In this document: piece after piece, positions 49,495 through 58,279 of the stretch
Position numbering within the stretch: position 1 is the first letter of the stretch
Layout of the letters: each line of letters begins with the position of its first letter
Source of the DNA: Pampus argenteus
Taxonomy: Eukaryota > Chordata > Actinopteri > Scombriformes > Stromateidae
Length of the DNA: 64,000 nt
Direction of reading: 5' to 3'
Assembly: GCA_036937835.1 (NCBI GenBank)
Contig: CM072870.1
Location: forward strand, 20,798,001 to 20,862,000
Notes under the pieces: model-generated
What the model saw: the letters and a program-made list of their open reading frames with translations, nothing else
Databases searched by the model: none
Told to the model about the DNA's origin: nothing
Position numbers and translations under genes: made by a program

Positions 49495-49525
<31 letters not shown>
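49495..49525. repeat. (TGAT)n microsatellite
   Basis: Seven to eight TGAT units are seen directly. Confidence 0.96.
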
Positions 49526-49627
49526 AATGATCATAATTCATCATATACTGTAACCCATTCTCATTTTACCATCCATGTGTGTTGATTTGTTCTGTACATG
49601 TGACATCATTGCACGTCTGTCTCTTTC

Positions 49628-49852
49628 CCTGTTAAGAGGTTTTCCCCATGGGCCCACCACCCATGGGAGGGGTCTCAGGGGGGGAACGGTGCGAAGAGAG
49701 ATGGGCGCCAGTCGGAGGCGGGGACCCTGGCGGTCCGACCCCCGGTTGCAGAAGCTGGCTCTGGCAGAAGTGGCTGGGGAGAGGGAAGTCTGAGGTTCCC
49801 TGCTGAAGCTGCTGCCCCCGCGACCCGACCACGGATAAGCGGAAGAAGACGA
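49628..49852 (+). mobile_element. RTE-clade LINE remnant with fused 5' and 3' ends
   Basis: The left half (GGGCCCACCACCC, then AGATGGGCGCCAGTCGGAGG and CAGAAGCTGGCTCT) matches the 5' region of the abundant fish RTE-type LINE, from general knowledge. From about 49770 (GTGGCTGGGGAGAGGGAAGT, then CTGCTGCCCCCGCGACCC and GGATAAGCGGAAGAAG) it matches the 3' end of the same LINE. The whole coding body is missing; the junction is near 49763-49770. The usual 3' GATG-type repeat is reduced to A-rich sequence. GC content is far above the flanks. Subfamily cannot be assigned by eye. Confidence 0.85.
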
Positions 49853-49859
49853 AAAAACG

Positions 49860-50190
49860 GAAAAAAATGATAAAGCTAAAACATTTCTCAAACAGAAACT
49901 ATTTGAACAGGGTTGCATAAAATCTGTTTTATGGTAAAAAGGGCCCTCAAAGGGCACCGAACCCCTTCGTATTGTTATTTTTTTTCTAAGCTGTTGGTAC
50001 AGACACTGTGGACTTGATCACGCTTTAGGCTTTGTGTCATTGTGTTGTTTGGCGCAGGTCTTTGTTGGCACTCCTCACAATATTTGTCTCTTTGTTATTG
50101 TGCAGTTGGCCTTGCTCGGCGCGAAGTAGTCGGTTGCTATTATAATTTAGTTATTAAAGAAAATAGAACATATAATATTTGACAGGCCTA
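49860..50190. other. Unique non-coding DNA
   Basis: Nothing recognised beyond a T run at 49977-49985. Confidence 0.5.
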
Positions 50191-50194
50191 TAGT

Positions 50195-50640
50195 GAATGG
50201 TCCCCTCTTTCTGTTTCTGTCTGCTGGCTGACATTTTAGAAAGATGGAGCAATTCACATGTAATCGAAGGCTACTGTGTTACACTGTCAGATAACATCGC
50301 CTGGAGTACCGCTGGGCGCTCTCTGGGGAGTTTTTATAAAGGCAAGCCAATGGGCGGATTGATGATGGTGCACCAGGCAGGCATGTCTGCAGTGAGTGAC
50401 GGAGTGATGTTAAGTTAAGAAATAACATAAAGACAGGCCGGTGCAGCAGCAGCAGTTGTGTTTTCTTCACATTTGCTGAGCCCTGAGTTGTTGAAGACTA
50501 ATTAAATCAAGAACAAACGTCCCCAAAGGCTGCAATTAATGATAAACTTATTAGACATGATGGTGCCCATGAGGTCTGGATCTCATCGTGGAGTCCACGC
50601 TCCTGGTGGTGTTACTTACCCAGCTGTCACTTCAAATAAA
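50195..50640. promoter_or_regulatory. Candidate regulatory block with TATA, CCAAT and GC-box motifs
   Basis: On the minus strand a GC box (CCGCCC, 50357-50352), ATTGG (50351-50347) and TTTATAAAAA (50340-50331) follow each other. That is the order of a core promoter, though the CCAAT-TATA spacing of about 7 bases is much shorter than usual. The surrounding 400 bases are complex and may be a conserved element instead. Confidence 0.27.
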
Positions 50641-50661
50641 GTAAGAAAGGGAATAACGTGT

Positions 50662-50696
50662 CTGTGTGTGTGTGTGTGTGTGTGTGCGTGCGTGTG
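50662..50696. repeat. (TG)n microsatellite
   Basis: TG run ending in GCGTGCGTG variants; read directly. Confidence 0.96.
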
Positions 50697-50699
50697 CTG

Positions 50700-51095
50700 T
50701 TCATGCTTTATAATTCAATTTTTCACAGTCAGCCTTCATATAACCCCTCAATCGAGTTCTATCACTTGACATTTGACATGACTCGGTTACGTTTTTTATT
50801 GACACCGTGGCCAGCATTGAGGTGAAAGGATATAAATGTAACATACAAAACGAGCGCTGTGTGTGCTTTCTAATGAGTCTGTCAAAACTGAAGTCTCGGG
50901 AGATTGGACGTCTTCCACACCGCCTCACAGAGACTGTCAGTGCTGAAGAATGAGGGGGTGATTCAATGACCTCCTTTCTTGCTAACTCTTTTAGACTACA
51001 ACAGCTGCACCCGGGCCATTTACAATTTAGTTAAAATGTCCCCCTGAGCACAGTCACCCTACCTTGCCATACTAAACAGAGAAGTGCAGTGAGTG
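50700..51095. other. Unique non-coding DNA
   Basis: No gene, transposon or strong motif cluster is seen. Confidence 0.5.
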
Positions 51096-51097
51096 AA

Positions 51098-51098
<1 letters not shown>

Positions 51099-51133
<35 letters not shown>
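51099..51133. repeat. (TG)n-(GA)n compound microsatellite
   Basis: About ten TG units pass directly into GA units; read directly. Confidence 0.96.
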
Positions 51134-51137
<4 letters not shown>

Positions 51138-51169
51138 CTGAGAAAAAAATAAGAAATGAATCTTAAGTC

Positions 51170-51375
51170 AAGCGGGCTGCGTTTGGGGTAGCCGCACGCC
51201 TCACCAATTTCACTTCAGTTTTACATCTCCGGGGGTTAATACCTCTCACTATGCTGCACCGCTCCGCTCTAACGATGCCGCGTGGCGTCAGAGATGTAGA
51301 CGCAGCGTCCACAGATGTAAAACGCTGTTTGTGCAGCATTTAAGACCGGCGATGACTTTCGGGTCCCAAAAGTTT
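51170..51375. other. CpG-enriched patch
   Basis: CG dinucleotides are clearly denser here than around it. It ends in a C-rich stretch at 51377-51390. No exon or TATA box is associated. Possibly a small unmethylated regulatory element. Confidence 0.27.
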
Positions 51376-51379
51376 CCCC

Positions 51380-51835
51380 CCCTCCCCTCCGTGCCATTCA
51401 CTTTTTACACACCGAATTACCCAAGAGAAAGTAGAACCTTTGTATGAATTAATTTAAACTAACCGCTTCACGTTGTGGTTTTAAGTAATTCGATGTATCC
51501 CTGAGTGGATTTAGAACGTCACGTAGTTAACAAGAAAATGTGAGTCAGCATCGACATGAGCGTTAATGTGGTGCTGAGGAAATGCAGAGGAAAAGGGGGG
51601 ATTGAAATATGTATCCTGCAGGACTGATAAGTGTGAGAGAGTCAACGAGCTTTGAATCCAACCAACACCCTACGCCATAATAAGGCCTCAATAAACTTAA
51701 AACAAAGTCCTCATCGGATTGTCAGACTTTGGAAGCTACTTTTGCCACTTTTTTTTTTTGAAAAGGCCACGATTGACAGGAGAAACTGTCTGAACACTTA
51801 TATTTTTATATGATTCATCGTGCATGGCGAGTAAA
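51380..51835. other. Unique non-coding DNA
   Basis: Plain sequence with a T run at 51750-51760. Confidence 0.5.
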
Positions 51836-51840
51836 AAAAA

Positions 51841-51973
51841 GGATGGCGGCTGTGGTCTTCTGCTAATCACAGGGTAGGCGCTTTGAATCCCCAGAATAAT
51901 AATGTGAATAGGTGAGTGGCAAATTGTAAAGCACTTTGGATAAAAATCGCTTTATAAAAGCAGCCATTTACCG
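51841..51973 (+). mobile_element. Decayed tRNA-derived SINE
   Basis: CTGCTAATCACAGGGT followed by a B-box-like CTTTGAATCCCC (51881-51892) is the 3' half of a tRNA-derived head. The tail GTAAAGCACTTTGGATAAAA, then CGCTTTATAAAAGCAGCCATTTACC, is the hallmark end of a common fish SINE group. The A box is unclear and most of the body between head and tail is deleted. It is inactive. Confidence 0.75.
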
Positions 51974-52079
51974 TTTATGCAAAAGACAGATGTCTTCGGG
52001 AGAGTTCAGGGAGGCGGTGGGACGTAGCCAGAATCAGGCAGCATCACAGCAGGCTTTTTTTTTTTTTTCATGCCTTCAA

Positions 52080-52330
52080 GCGTAGCCAATCACAACAGGT
52101 ATAAACACTTTCTGCCATTAGACGTGGTCAGATAATGGTTCCTACAGTCTTATCTGCTGGCCGCCGAGCAGTGTCTGGCTCAAGCGCGGCCTCAGCGGTG
52201 GTAATAAGGGTGGGGCAGCTGTTTTTTTGGCCAACGCGGCTCTGAATTTGATAAACATCAGCCATCTGGCTACTTGCACGACGGAGTAAACGTCTTGAAA
52301 GACTGCCAGTTTCTCTTAATGTTTATATGC
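52080..52330. promoter_or_regulatory. Candidate conserved non-coding element
   Basis: Complex sequence with CAGATAATGG and CTTATCTG GATA-type cores, AGCCAATC and a GC-rich middle (GGCCGCCGAGCAG). A microRNA-222-like string (ATCTGGCTACT near 52264) is not in a hairpin. Confidence 0.32.
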
Positions 52331-52498
52331 GCTGCAGCGTTATTGATTTTTTATTTATTTTATTTTCCATTTCACAGAGTTGTCTAAACGAAAAGAAAGC
52401 CAAATGTATAAAAGTCAAGTTGGCTAACATCATGGCAGGTGAACTAAAGCACGGAGTAGATATATGTGCTCTCTACTGTATGTTTTTACTCTCCACTT

Positions 52499-52500
52499 GT

Positions 52501-52535
<35 letters not shown>
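52499..52535. repeat. (TG)n microsatellite
   Basis: TG run with one TTTG interruption; read directly. Confidence 0.97.
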
Positions 52536-52539
52536 ATAT

Positions 52540-53460
52540 CCTCCAGCCACTTTCTGAGCCTCTCCCAGTAGTTTCAACCCGACCAAATAAGCTTTCCAAA
52601 AGTGCAAATATTTTAATCCAACTTCCAGATCCTCCAACCTTACTCTATGACTTCCCCTACTTGCCTTGGATGAAACGGAGTCTGCATGGGGGAGTCTATG
52701 TCTCACTGTTAAGAGCAGCTAAATTAGGAGTTAGACTGGTTGTGGGCGAGGGGGATGTGGTTATGGTGGGTTGTGCTGCTGCCAAAGGGTGTGCCGGGGC
52801 AATTTATTAGCTTACTATGCATGCATGTGTATGAGTGTGTATGTGTGTGTGAGTGTGTCCCAGAGTGTGTCCCAGCCCTTGGCAGCTTAGCACACTCAAT
52901 GGCTGAGGCACAGCTGTACCACTATTCTAATATGGAGTCATTATGGCCATCCACAGTGTGCCTCCAGTTAATTCACAAATTTGACCATAACAGACCAACT
53001 TGGAAAAACTTGGATGACGATCTTGCGTTTCTAGGTTACATTAACCTGAAGCTATGCTGTAATTTTGTTACTCTGAGTGGTTTTACGTGTACCAATGCAT
53101 GCGCGGCGGGTAACAGGTGTTCAACATAAAAACATAGATTGGTCCCTCTGGGAGGGGGAGTTTGAGTATACGCTGCAGCGCTGCCAATGCTGAGGTTTTT
53201 GTGTGTGTGATGTGGTTGTTTGTAATTACATGTTAATGACCCCCCTCTTGTATTCAGCTGTGTCGTGAGTATAGCAGCAGCCGTCCGATCAAGGCTCAAA
53301 CAGCGGAGGAATACAGTGATAAGGTTCTTCCTACCGCCGGCACCTGCTCCGCTCCCGACTCCCTTCAGCTTTCTTCAAAAGGCCAAAACAGATGCTAGGG
53401 GACAGTTAGCCTGCAAAATACAATCTGCAAGACATGTTCGTTGTGTTTAGGAGTACAAAA
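52540..53460. other. Mixed unique DNA, partly regulatory-looking
   Basis: Complex sequence at 52860-53110 is open on the plus strand as part of a 129-codon frame that starts in G-rich DNA and crosses a TG repeat. No domain is seen and I read it as non-coding. A short TG-rich patch lies at 52825-52860. Confidence 0.35.
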
Positions 53461-53469
53461 AAAAAAAAG

Positions 53470-53880
53470 TACAAATAACGTTGCTATCGGCGTCTGTAAG
53501 CACCTGCAGGTCTTGCTCACGCTGGAACATTTTAATTGACCAAGCAAAAAAGGCACAGAGACGGTGAGGTGGAGGGGGTTGCACGAGTATCCCCACCTAA
53601 TCTGAACAAACGGCTGGTTTCAAAGCCCCCATCAGCAATCCTTTTGCTGTAATGAGGGAGGTTTTTTGGGGAAACTGGGAGATGGTGTCAGTTTACCATC
53701 TCTGAGCTGCGGTTCCTGCTGTCCAAAATGTGGGATAGCAGCAGAGAAGTGCTGTCAAAAACACGATAGGCGCAGACATCAGCACAAAGTTAGAGCGAGG
53801 GAGTCCAAGTCGCCGTGCCTAGACATGCAGTTCTTTTGAGCACCGCACAAATGAAGTCTCTAGACTATTATGAGCCAGAA
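53470..53880. promoter_or_regulatory. Candidate conserved enhancer
   Basis: About 400 bases of complex sequence: palindromic CACCTGCAGGT near 53502, TTTTAATTGACC, and AATCCTTTTGCTGTAATGAGG. No simple repeat. Followed after a CA run by a second such block. Conservation inferred. Confidence 0.35.
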
Positions 53881-53885
53881 GAAAA

Positions 53886-53909
53886 ACACACACACACACA
53901 CACACACAC
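53886..53909. repeat. (CA)n microsatellite
   Basis: A CA run of about 24 bases. Confidence 0.96.
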
Positions 53910-53929
53910 TTACGGAGTCAGTAACAATA

Positions 53930-54195
53930 GCAACACAAGCTATGGCTCGTTGATTAACTAAATTTTGCAACAAAGGGCGGCACCACCATCGACAAAGGAA
54001 CTAAAGCCCCTTGTTTGTCATTTATTTTGAAAGCAATCATAGCTCACCCAGGCACCGTGAAGCTAATAAATATTTATACCTCTTTTTGGAAATGTAAACC
54101 ATATAAAAAATTTTTTTCTCCCATTTGCTTTGAGAGTGACTGCCCTTGATGATAACACAATCATTTAAATGTCTATTTCCCTTGTTTTCCTTCTC
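53930..54195. promoter_or_regulatory. Candidate SOX/homeodomain-rich element
   Basis: Contains TTGATTAACTAA, ACAAAG twice (near 53970 and 53992), CTTGTTTGTC, GCAATCATAGC, TAATAAATATTTATA and ATCATTTAAATG. The density of SOX and homeodomain cores is high. Inferred enhancer. Confidence 0.35.
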
Positions 54196-54218
54196 TTATT
54201 ATCTCTCACCTGTTCACT

Positions 54219-54247
54219 CCCCCCTCCTCCCCCCTCCTCCCCCCTCC
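54219..54247. repeat. 10-bp minisatellite (CCCCCTCCTC)3
   Basis: Three nearly perfect copies of a C-rich 10-mer; the G-rich complement could form a quadruplex. Confidence 0.85.
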
Positions 54248-54330
54248 AGACCCAATGTTAACAAGCTCCTTTTCTGCCCTATCTGCTGTAGGTGAGACAG
54301 CTTCACAAAATGACAAGGTGAGAGGGCACG

Positions 54331-54350
54331 CGTGTGTGTGTGTGTGTGTT
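54331..54350. repeat. (GT)n microsatellite
   Basis: A 20-base GT run. Confidence 0.94.
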
Positions 54351-54429
54351 TGTGGCTTTGACTTCACTGCACGTCATGTGTGACCACCAGCCTCCGTCAG
54401 GGCTCATGTTGCCCCCCCCTCCCTCCCGC

Positions 54430-54660
54430 CCCTCCCAACGATAACAATAATCATGGGATTTGATTGCCAGTTCCCTAACCCTCCATAATTGATGAGTCCA
54501 ATATTTACTCTGTTACCTGTGTTGTAAACATTCATTATGGGGTTTCCTTCCCACAGATAGGTGAGCGGGAGAGGAGAATGGGACAAGTCCAGCCTGCAGG
54601 GACCAGCTGTCAGTTTGACTAATGACAGAAATGAATAAAATCTCATAATTACTTTAGAAA
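54430..54660. promoter_or_regulatory. Candidate conserved non-coding element
   Basis: Complex sequence with AACGATAACAATAATCATGG, TCCATAATTGATGAG and CATTCATTATGG. Homeodomain and SOX-like cores are frequent. Inferred from composition. Confidence 0.33.
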
Positions 54661-54742
54661 AAAAAGACAGTCTCCACCTTATCTCGCTCCAATATGCATT
54701 TTAAAAAAATTTTGGCGGCTTTATTAAATTCCAAGCCGCCCC

Positions 54743-54766
54743 CCACCACCACCACCACCACCACCC
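54743..54766. repeat. (CCA)n trinucleotide repeat
   Basis: About seven ACC units flanked by C runs. Confidence 0.94.
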
Positions 54767-54819
54767 AACCCCCCCCTACCATAATACATTACAGACACAG
54801 GCAAGTTCTCAAATTTCAA

Positions 54820-55230
54820 ATTTAATTTTCTACTCGCCATACACACAGAGGCTGCGTAATCAGATTGGGACATTATTGTGTTTCTATTGACATTAGCATT
54901 GTTATTATTTTGTACTGTGTAAATATCAGTAACCGGAGCGCGGCTGGTTGCTTTGCCAGGAAGGGATTATTTTATGTATTTATTTTTCTTCTAATGCTCT
55001 CAAAAATATGCTTTTTAAGATGATATTCCATTATCAGGAGATGCCGTCTCTGGATGCTATGATGCAGCGTTATTTTAAATATTTTTTTATGTCTGCTTTA
55101 TTGTGACACCACATGCAGGTGACGTGGCAGCTACAGGGACCCTGCTGTATGCTACCGGGCCCCCGAAATAGGATATCAATGAGACACATCAGATTTGCTA
55201 TTAGACAGAAAGTCACCACAGGTCAGTCCA
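54820..55230. promoter_or_regulatory. Candidate conserved non-coding block
   Basis: Complex sequence with TGACATTAGCATTGTTATT, TTAAGATGATATTCCATTATC and GGATATCAATGAGAC. Interrupted only by TTTA-type AT stretches. Inferred regulatory. Confidence 0.32.
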
Positions 55231-55249
55231 TGCTTTTAGAGCTTCTTGT

Positions 55250-55269
55250 TGTGTGTGTGTGTGTGTGTA
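55250..55269. repeat. (TG)n microsatellite
   Basis: A 20-base TG run. Confidence 0.94.
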
Positions 55270-55289
55270 TAATTGGATAAGTCTTCAGT

Positions 55290-55715
55290 AGTGTGTAGTG
55301 TGTTTTTAAGTTAGTGCATGTGGTTCTCAGGAATAGGCTGCAGCGTAGTGAAGTGCAAAGCTCTCAGCCAAATCAGGTATTCAAGATAGAGGGATAGATT
55401 AATGGCAGTAGGAATGGAGGGAGAGGAGAGGGGAGGGAGGATGGGAGGGAGGGACAGATATGGGGGGAGACAGTGCAGTGATATACAGTAGGCTCTACTT
55501 AGACGAGTCGACTCCTCTGTGCCATTAGGCCTAACAGGGGGCAGACTGTAGAGGGGGTGGGGGGGTTAAAGACAGCATCACTGCATCAAATAAACAGGAA
55601 CATCTGTGTATTCCCAACGTTTGCTTCAATTCGTTCATGTGTGAGTCTACAAATCATTTGTAGCCTGTGTTTCTCTCTGAATATCAGACACAACACAACT
55701 TGATCCATTTAAGTA
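55290..55715. other. Unique DNA with GGGA-rich patch
   Basis: A purine-rich GGGA/GGAG patch occupies 55415-55470. The palindrome GAGTCGACTC lies at 55505-55514. A CTCF-like core (55535-55545) is listed separately. Confidence 0.45.
55535..55545 (+). promoter_or_regulatory. Candidate CTCF core, plus orientation
   Basis: CAGGGGGCAGA matches 10 of 11 positions of the CTCF core YAGRKGGCRSY. The left flank matches poorly. Short-motif evidence only. Confidence 0.27.
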
Positions 55716-55722
55716 GCTTTAG

Positions 55723-55765
55723 ATTTATTTATTTATTTTTATTTATTTATTTATTTATTTATTTT
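55723..55765. repeat. (ATTT)n microsatellite
   Basis: About ten ATTT units with one T5 expansion; read directly. Confidence 0.96.
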
Positions 55766-55799
55766 GCCGAGTGAAATCCCACATAGAAACGTGTAATAC

Positions 55800-57120
55800 G
55801 GCATATTTGTGTCTCATGGAGGCCGACAGCTGGTCGTGTCCACTTGTCATGCTGTCAAATTAATTAGCAGAGTTAAAAGGAGAATGAGATTACCCCCCCA
55901 CCACCTTCCAACAGACACACACACCTCCGCAACACACAGAAACGCACACACACTTAAGTGTCCCGAGGAAATTTTCAGTGTGCCATTATCACAACTTCCT
56001 GGAGTCGAGTGAACAGCGAGCAGAAGTAAAAGGAAGAAATTACACAAGGTCAGGCTAATATCTTCAACTGTGTGTGTGTGTGTGTGCGTGTGTGTGTGTG
56101 TGTCAGGGAACGACGCAACATGCTACCTTTGCATATTTTACTTTATCTCCGTCACAGGGAAAGAAGAAATCTTTTGGTGCCTTTTTGAAGGTCTTGTTAA
56201 AAATGTGCTTTTGTTTCATCTCTGCTCTCCAGCTCACTGAGAAACTAGCTGTTAGCCTCGAGTGAAACGCATTTCAACTGTGTTCAGTGCAAAGAAGTTT
56301 GTGTCTATACTTCCTTCAGGAAACTTTTGAAAAAAGTGGACAGATCATTAGCGCATAATGGCTCAGTTCATTTGGGCAGTGAGGAGGATTTCCCCAATAA
56401 CTGATGGATTAAAGAGATGGACGATAGAAGGCAGAAATCAGATTTCTCTTGGCTGCAGACAACCTTTCTTCTCCCCAGGTGAGCTCTCTGCCTCTGTGCG
56501 TGTTTGAAGTCGAACACAACTCAAACAAGCTGGCTAAGAGAATTAACAAAAAGGCTTCTTTTGGCACTCCAACCGTTATATGTCTCCAGGTCTCGGTAGT
56601 TCTCTTGTGCAGCGGAGCAATCCTGTTATGAGGACGCATGCTGAAAATCTGAGTTATACATTCACCAGGCTGCAGACATGTGAGGAGAGCACCTACAAAG
56701 AGTCTCAGCCCCGGTAATAATATCAGGATGAAAAAAAACCTGTTTTATGACAAACACGAGTATCACAGGGACGAGGAAGAGGCTTTGATGTGCTTGTAGT
56801 GGTACTGAATGAATTACAACACAGGACACACGAGTGGGTTTGTTGCAAACTTGGAAGACAACCCAAGACTCTTGGGAGCCAAGACAGGAGTACAGAGATA
56901 TCAAACAAGTGATAAAAGGGAGGCGACTTGTGCATGTGTTGAGTGTACTTACTCATTCAAACCTTGATGAAACGCCAACTCTCCCTGTGTCTGCCTCATA
57001 TTGACACGCAGGAGTTTTATCTGGGAGAGATGGGAGTCATTTGTTTATCTGTTTCAGAGCAGAACTTTTCCCCGATATCCTTGCTGCTAATGTAACGGTG
57101 CAGGTCTATTAAAGTCCCCC
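55800..57120. other. Unique non-coding DNA
   Basis: Contains the TG repeat listed separately. An acceptor-like CTTTCTTCTCCCCAG ends at 56478 before a 51-codon open stretch, but no convincing donor follows. Confidence 0.4.
56069..56103. repeat. (TG)n microsatellite
   Basis: A 35-base TG run with one CG variant. Confidence 0.97.
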
Positions 57121-57130
57121 TCCCCCGTAA

Positions 57131-57143
57131 CCCCCCCCCCCCC
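57131..57143. repeat. C13 homopolymer
   Basis: Thirteen C residues are read directly. Confidence 0.95.
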
Positions 57144-57154
57144 TTCCTGGTTAG

Positions 57155-57480
57155 TTGAGATGTGATGAGGCTCTGTGACAGCAACCAGCTGGCATGGGTG
57201 GCCTTCGTGACATCACCGCAAGTGGCGTGTGACAAACCGCCAGCACACCATTCGCGACCCACGAAATAATCTCCGACAGACGAGGACAAGGGCCAAGTTG
57301 GCTCGCTATCCCACCCGATGCCCTTTTACCCCCCCCACCCCCTCCCAACCCTCCTCCTCCCAATCCTCCACCAGCACATGAGGCAGACTGGGCTTTGGGA
57401 AAGGTGTCAAATGCACAGCGTGTATCGCCAAAAGGAAAGTTGCTTCCTGTCAGGTGATGACAAGTAAGTGGCAGGGGAGG
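57155..57480. promoter_or_regulatory. Candidate GC-richer conserved block
   Basis: Complex sequence with ACCGCAAGTGG and TTCGCGACCCACGAAAT followed by C-rich stretches at 57330-57365. CpGs are relatively frequent. The glycine-rich minus-strand frame reflects C runs, not a gene. Confidence 0.27.
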
Positions 57481-57484
57481 AAAA

Positions 57485-57556
57485 ATTAAACACACCACGT
57501 AGACCAACCCCCACCCCACCCACACACCCACCCACCTACACACACACACACCCCAA
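57485..57556. repeat. C/A-rich low-complexity tract
   Basis: Degenerate CCCA and CA units, with (CA)6 at 57539-57551. Confidence 0.85.
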
Positions 57557-57610
57557 GATGCTCATTTCTCATGCTGTCAATTAGTCTCAATCAATCCATT
57601 TCTGTTTAGA

Positions 57611-57624
57611 GTTGTTATGGCAAC
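57611..57624. promoter_or_regulatory. Candidate RFX X-box
   Basis: GTTGTTATGGCAAC is an imperfect palindrome whose right half, GGCAAC, is a perfect RFX half-site and whose left half is close. RFX factors control ciliary genes and some enhancers. Motif-only evidence. Confidence 0.32.
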
Positions 57625-57629
57625 TCCAA

Positions 57630-57995
57630 TCTGTCTTCCCATCCGTCAACGCATAATAAATACACTCTACAATATATATTATCTCAACACTTCTGTCAAC
57701 CGTTGGCAGCAGCGGACCTCCTTAATTGTGCCGCCACACTGGACAAAAAAGAGTGCTGCTTCATTTGATCAAATCTGGGGGGGGAACCTCGGACTTGTTT
57801 TGGACTGTCAGGACATGTTGCTCCCTCTAGCCTCTCTGAAACTCAATCACTTTAGAGTCTTCTGATGGTAGATGTGAGGCAGAACTGGGGGAAAGTCATC
57901 TTCTCAAATAAAAAGACGTGATCGGTCTCTATCGACACTCCTCTCGGCTGTATTTTTTGGTGTGCGAGGTGAAGCGGTACTTATCAATAGAGTCT
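57630..57995. other. Unique non-coding DNA
   Basis: An 82-codon plus-strand frame (57617-57865) has no domain. Confidence 0.45.
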
Positions 57996-57999
57996 GCCG

Positions 58000-58270
58000 C
58001 GATGTATTATTAACAGGTGATGGCGTGCAGGGTTCGCTTGGCTAAAAAGGACTTAAGTGATGTGGGAGCAACACTGTCAATCTTAGCCTTCCTCTGAGAG
58101 TCAATTAGGAGATAAACAGGGCTACATGTCTTTGGCAGTGGGGAGAAGGCTGATAGGCTGTCCCATAGATGTCCTGGGGCAAGGTAAACTGACAGTACAG
58201 CTTTTGCCGTCAGGGATGGAGGCAGAGAGAACAATGTGCGACTGACCATGCCACTTGAGAGAGTAGGCTA
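58000..58270. promoter_or_regulatory. Candidate conserved enhancer
   Basis: About 270 bases of complex sequence including GACTTAAGTGATG (NK2-type), TGTCAATC and GTCAATTAGGAGATAAAC. No repeats. Ends where TG-rich sequence begins. Inferred. Confidence 0.33.
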
Positions 58271-58279
58271 TGTGTGTTT

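Noticed and set aside
49541..49957. 138-codon minus-strand frame, the longest in the window
   Set aside because: It lies over the GC-rich LINE end fusion, antisense to it, and has no domain.
52260..52285. String resembling the 3' arm of microRNA-222 (ATCTGGCTACT)
   Set aside because: The start of the mature sequence does not match and no complementary arm lies upstream, so no precursor hairpin forms.
52740..53129. 129-codon plus-strand frame
   Set aside because: It begins in G-rich sequence, crosses a TG repeat, and shows no domain; the underlying complex DNA is better read as a possible regulatory block.
56464..56634. Exon-like stretch after a CTTCTCCCCAG acceptor
   Set aside because: No convincing donor follows, the frame is short and the product is not recognisable. 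The acceptor is immediately followed by a donor-like GTGAGC.
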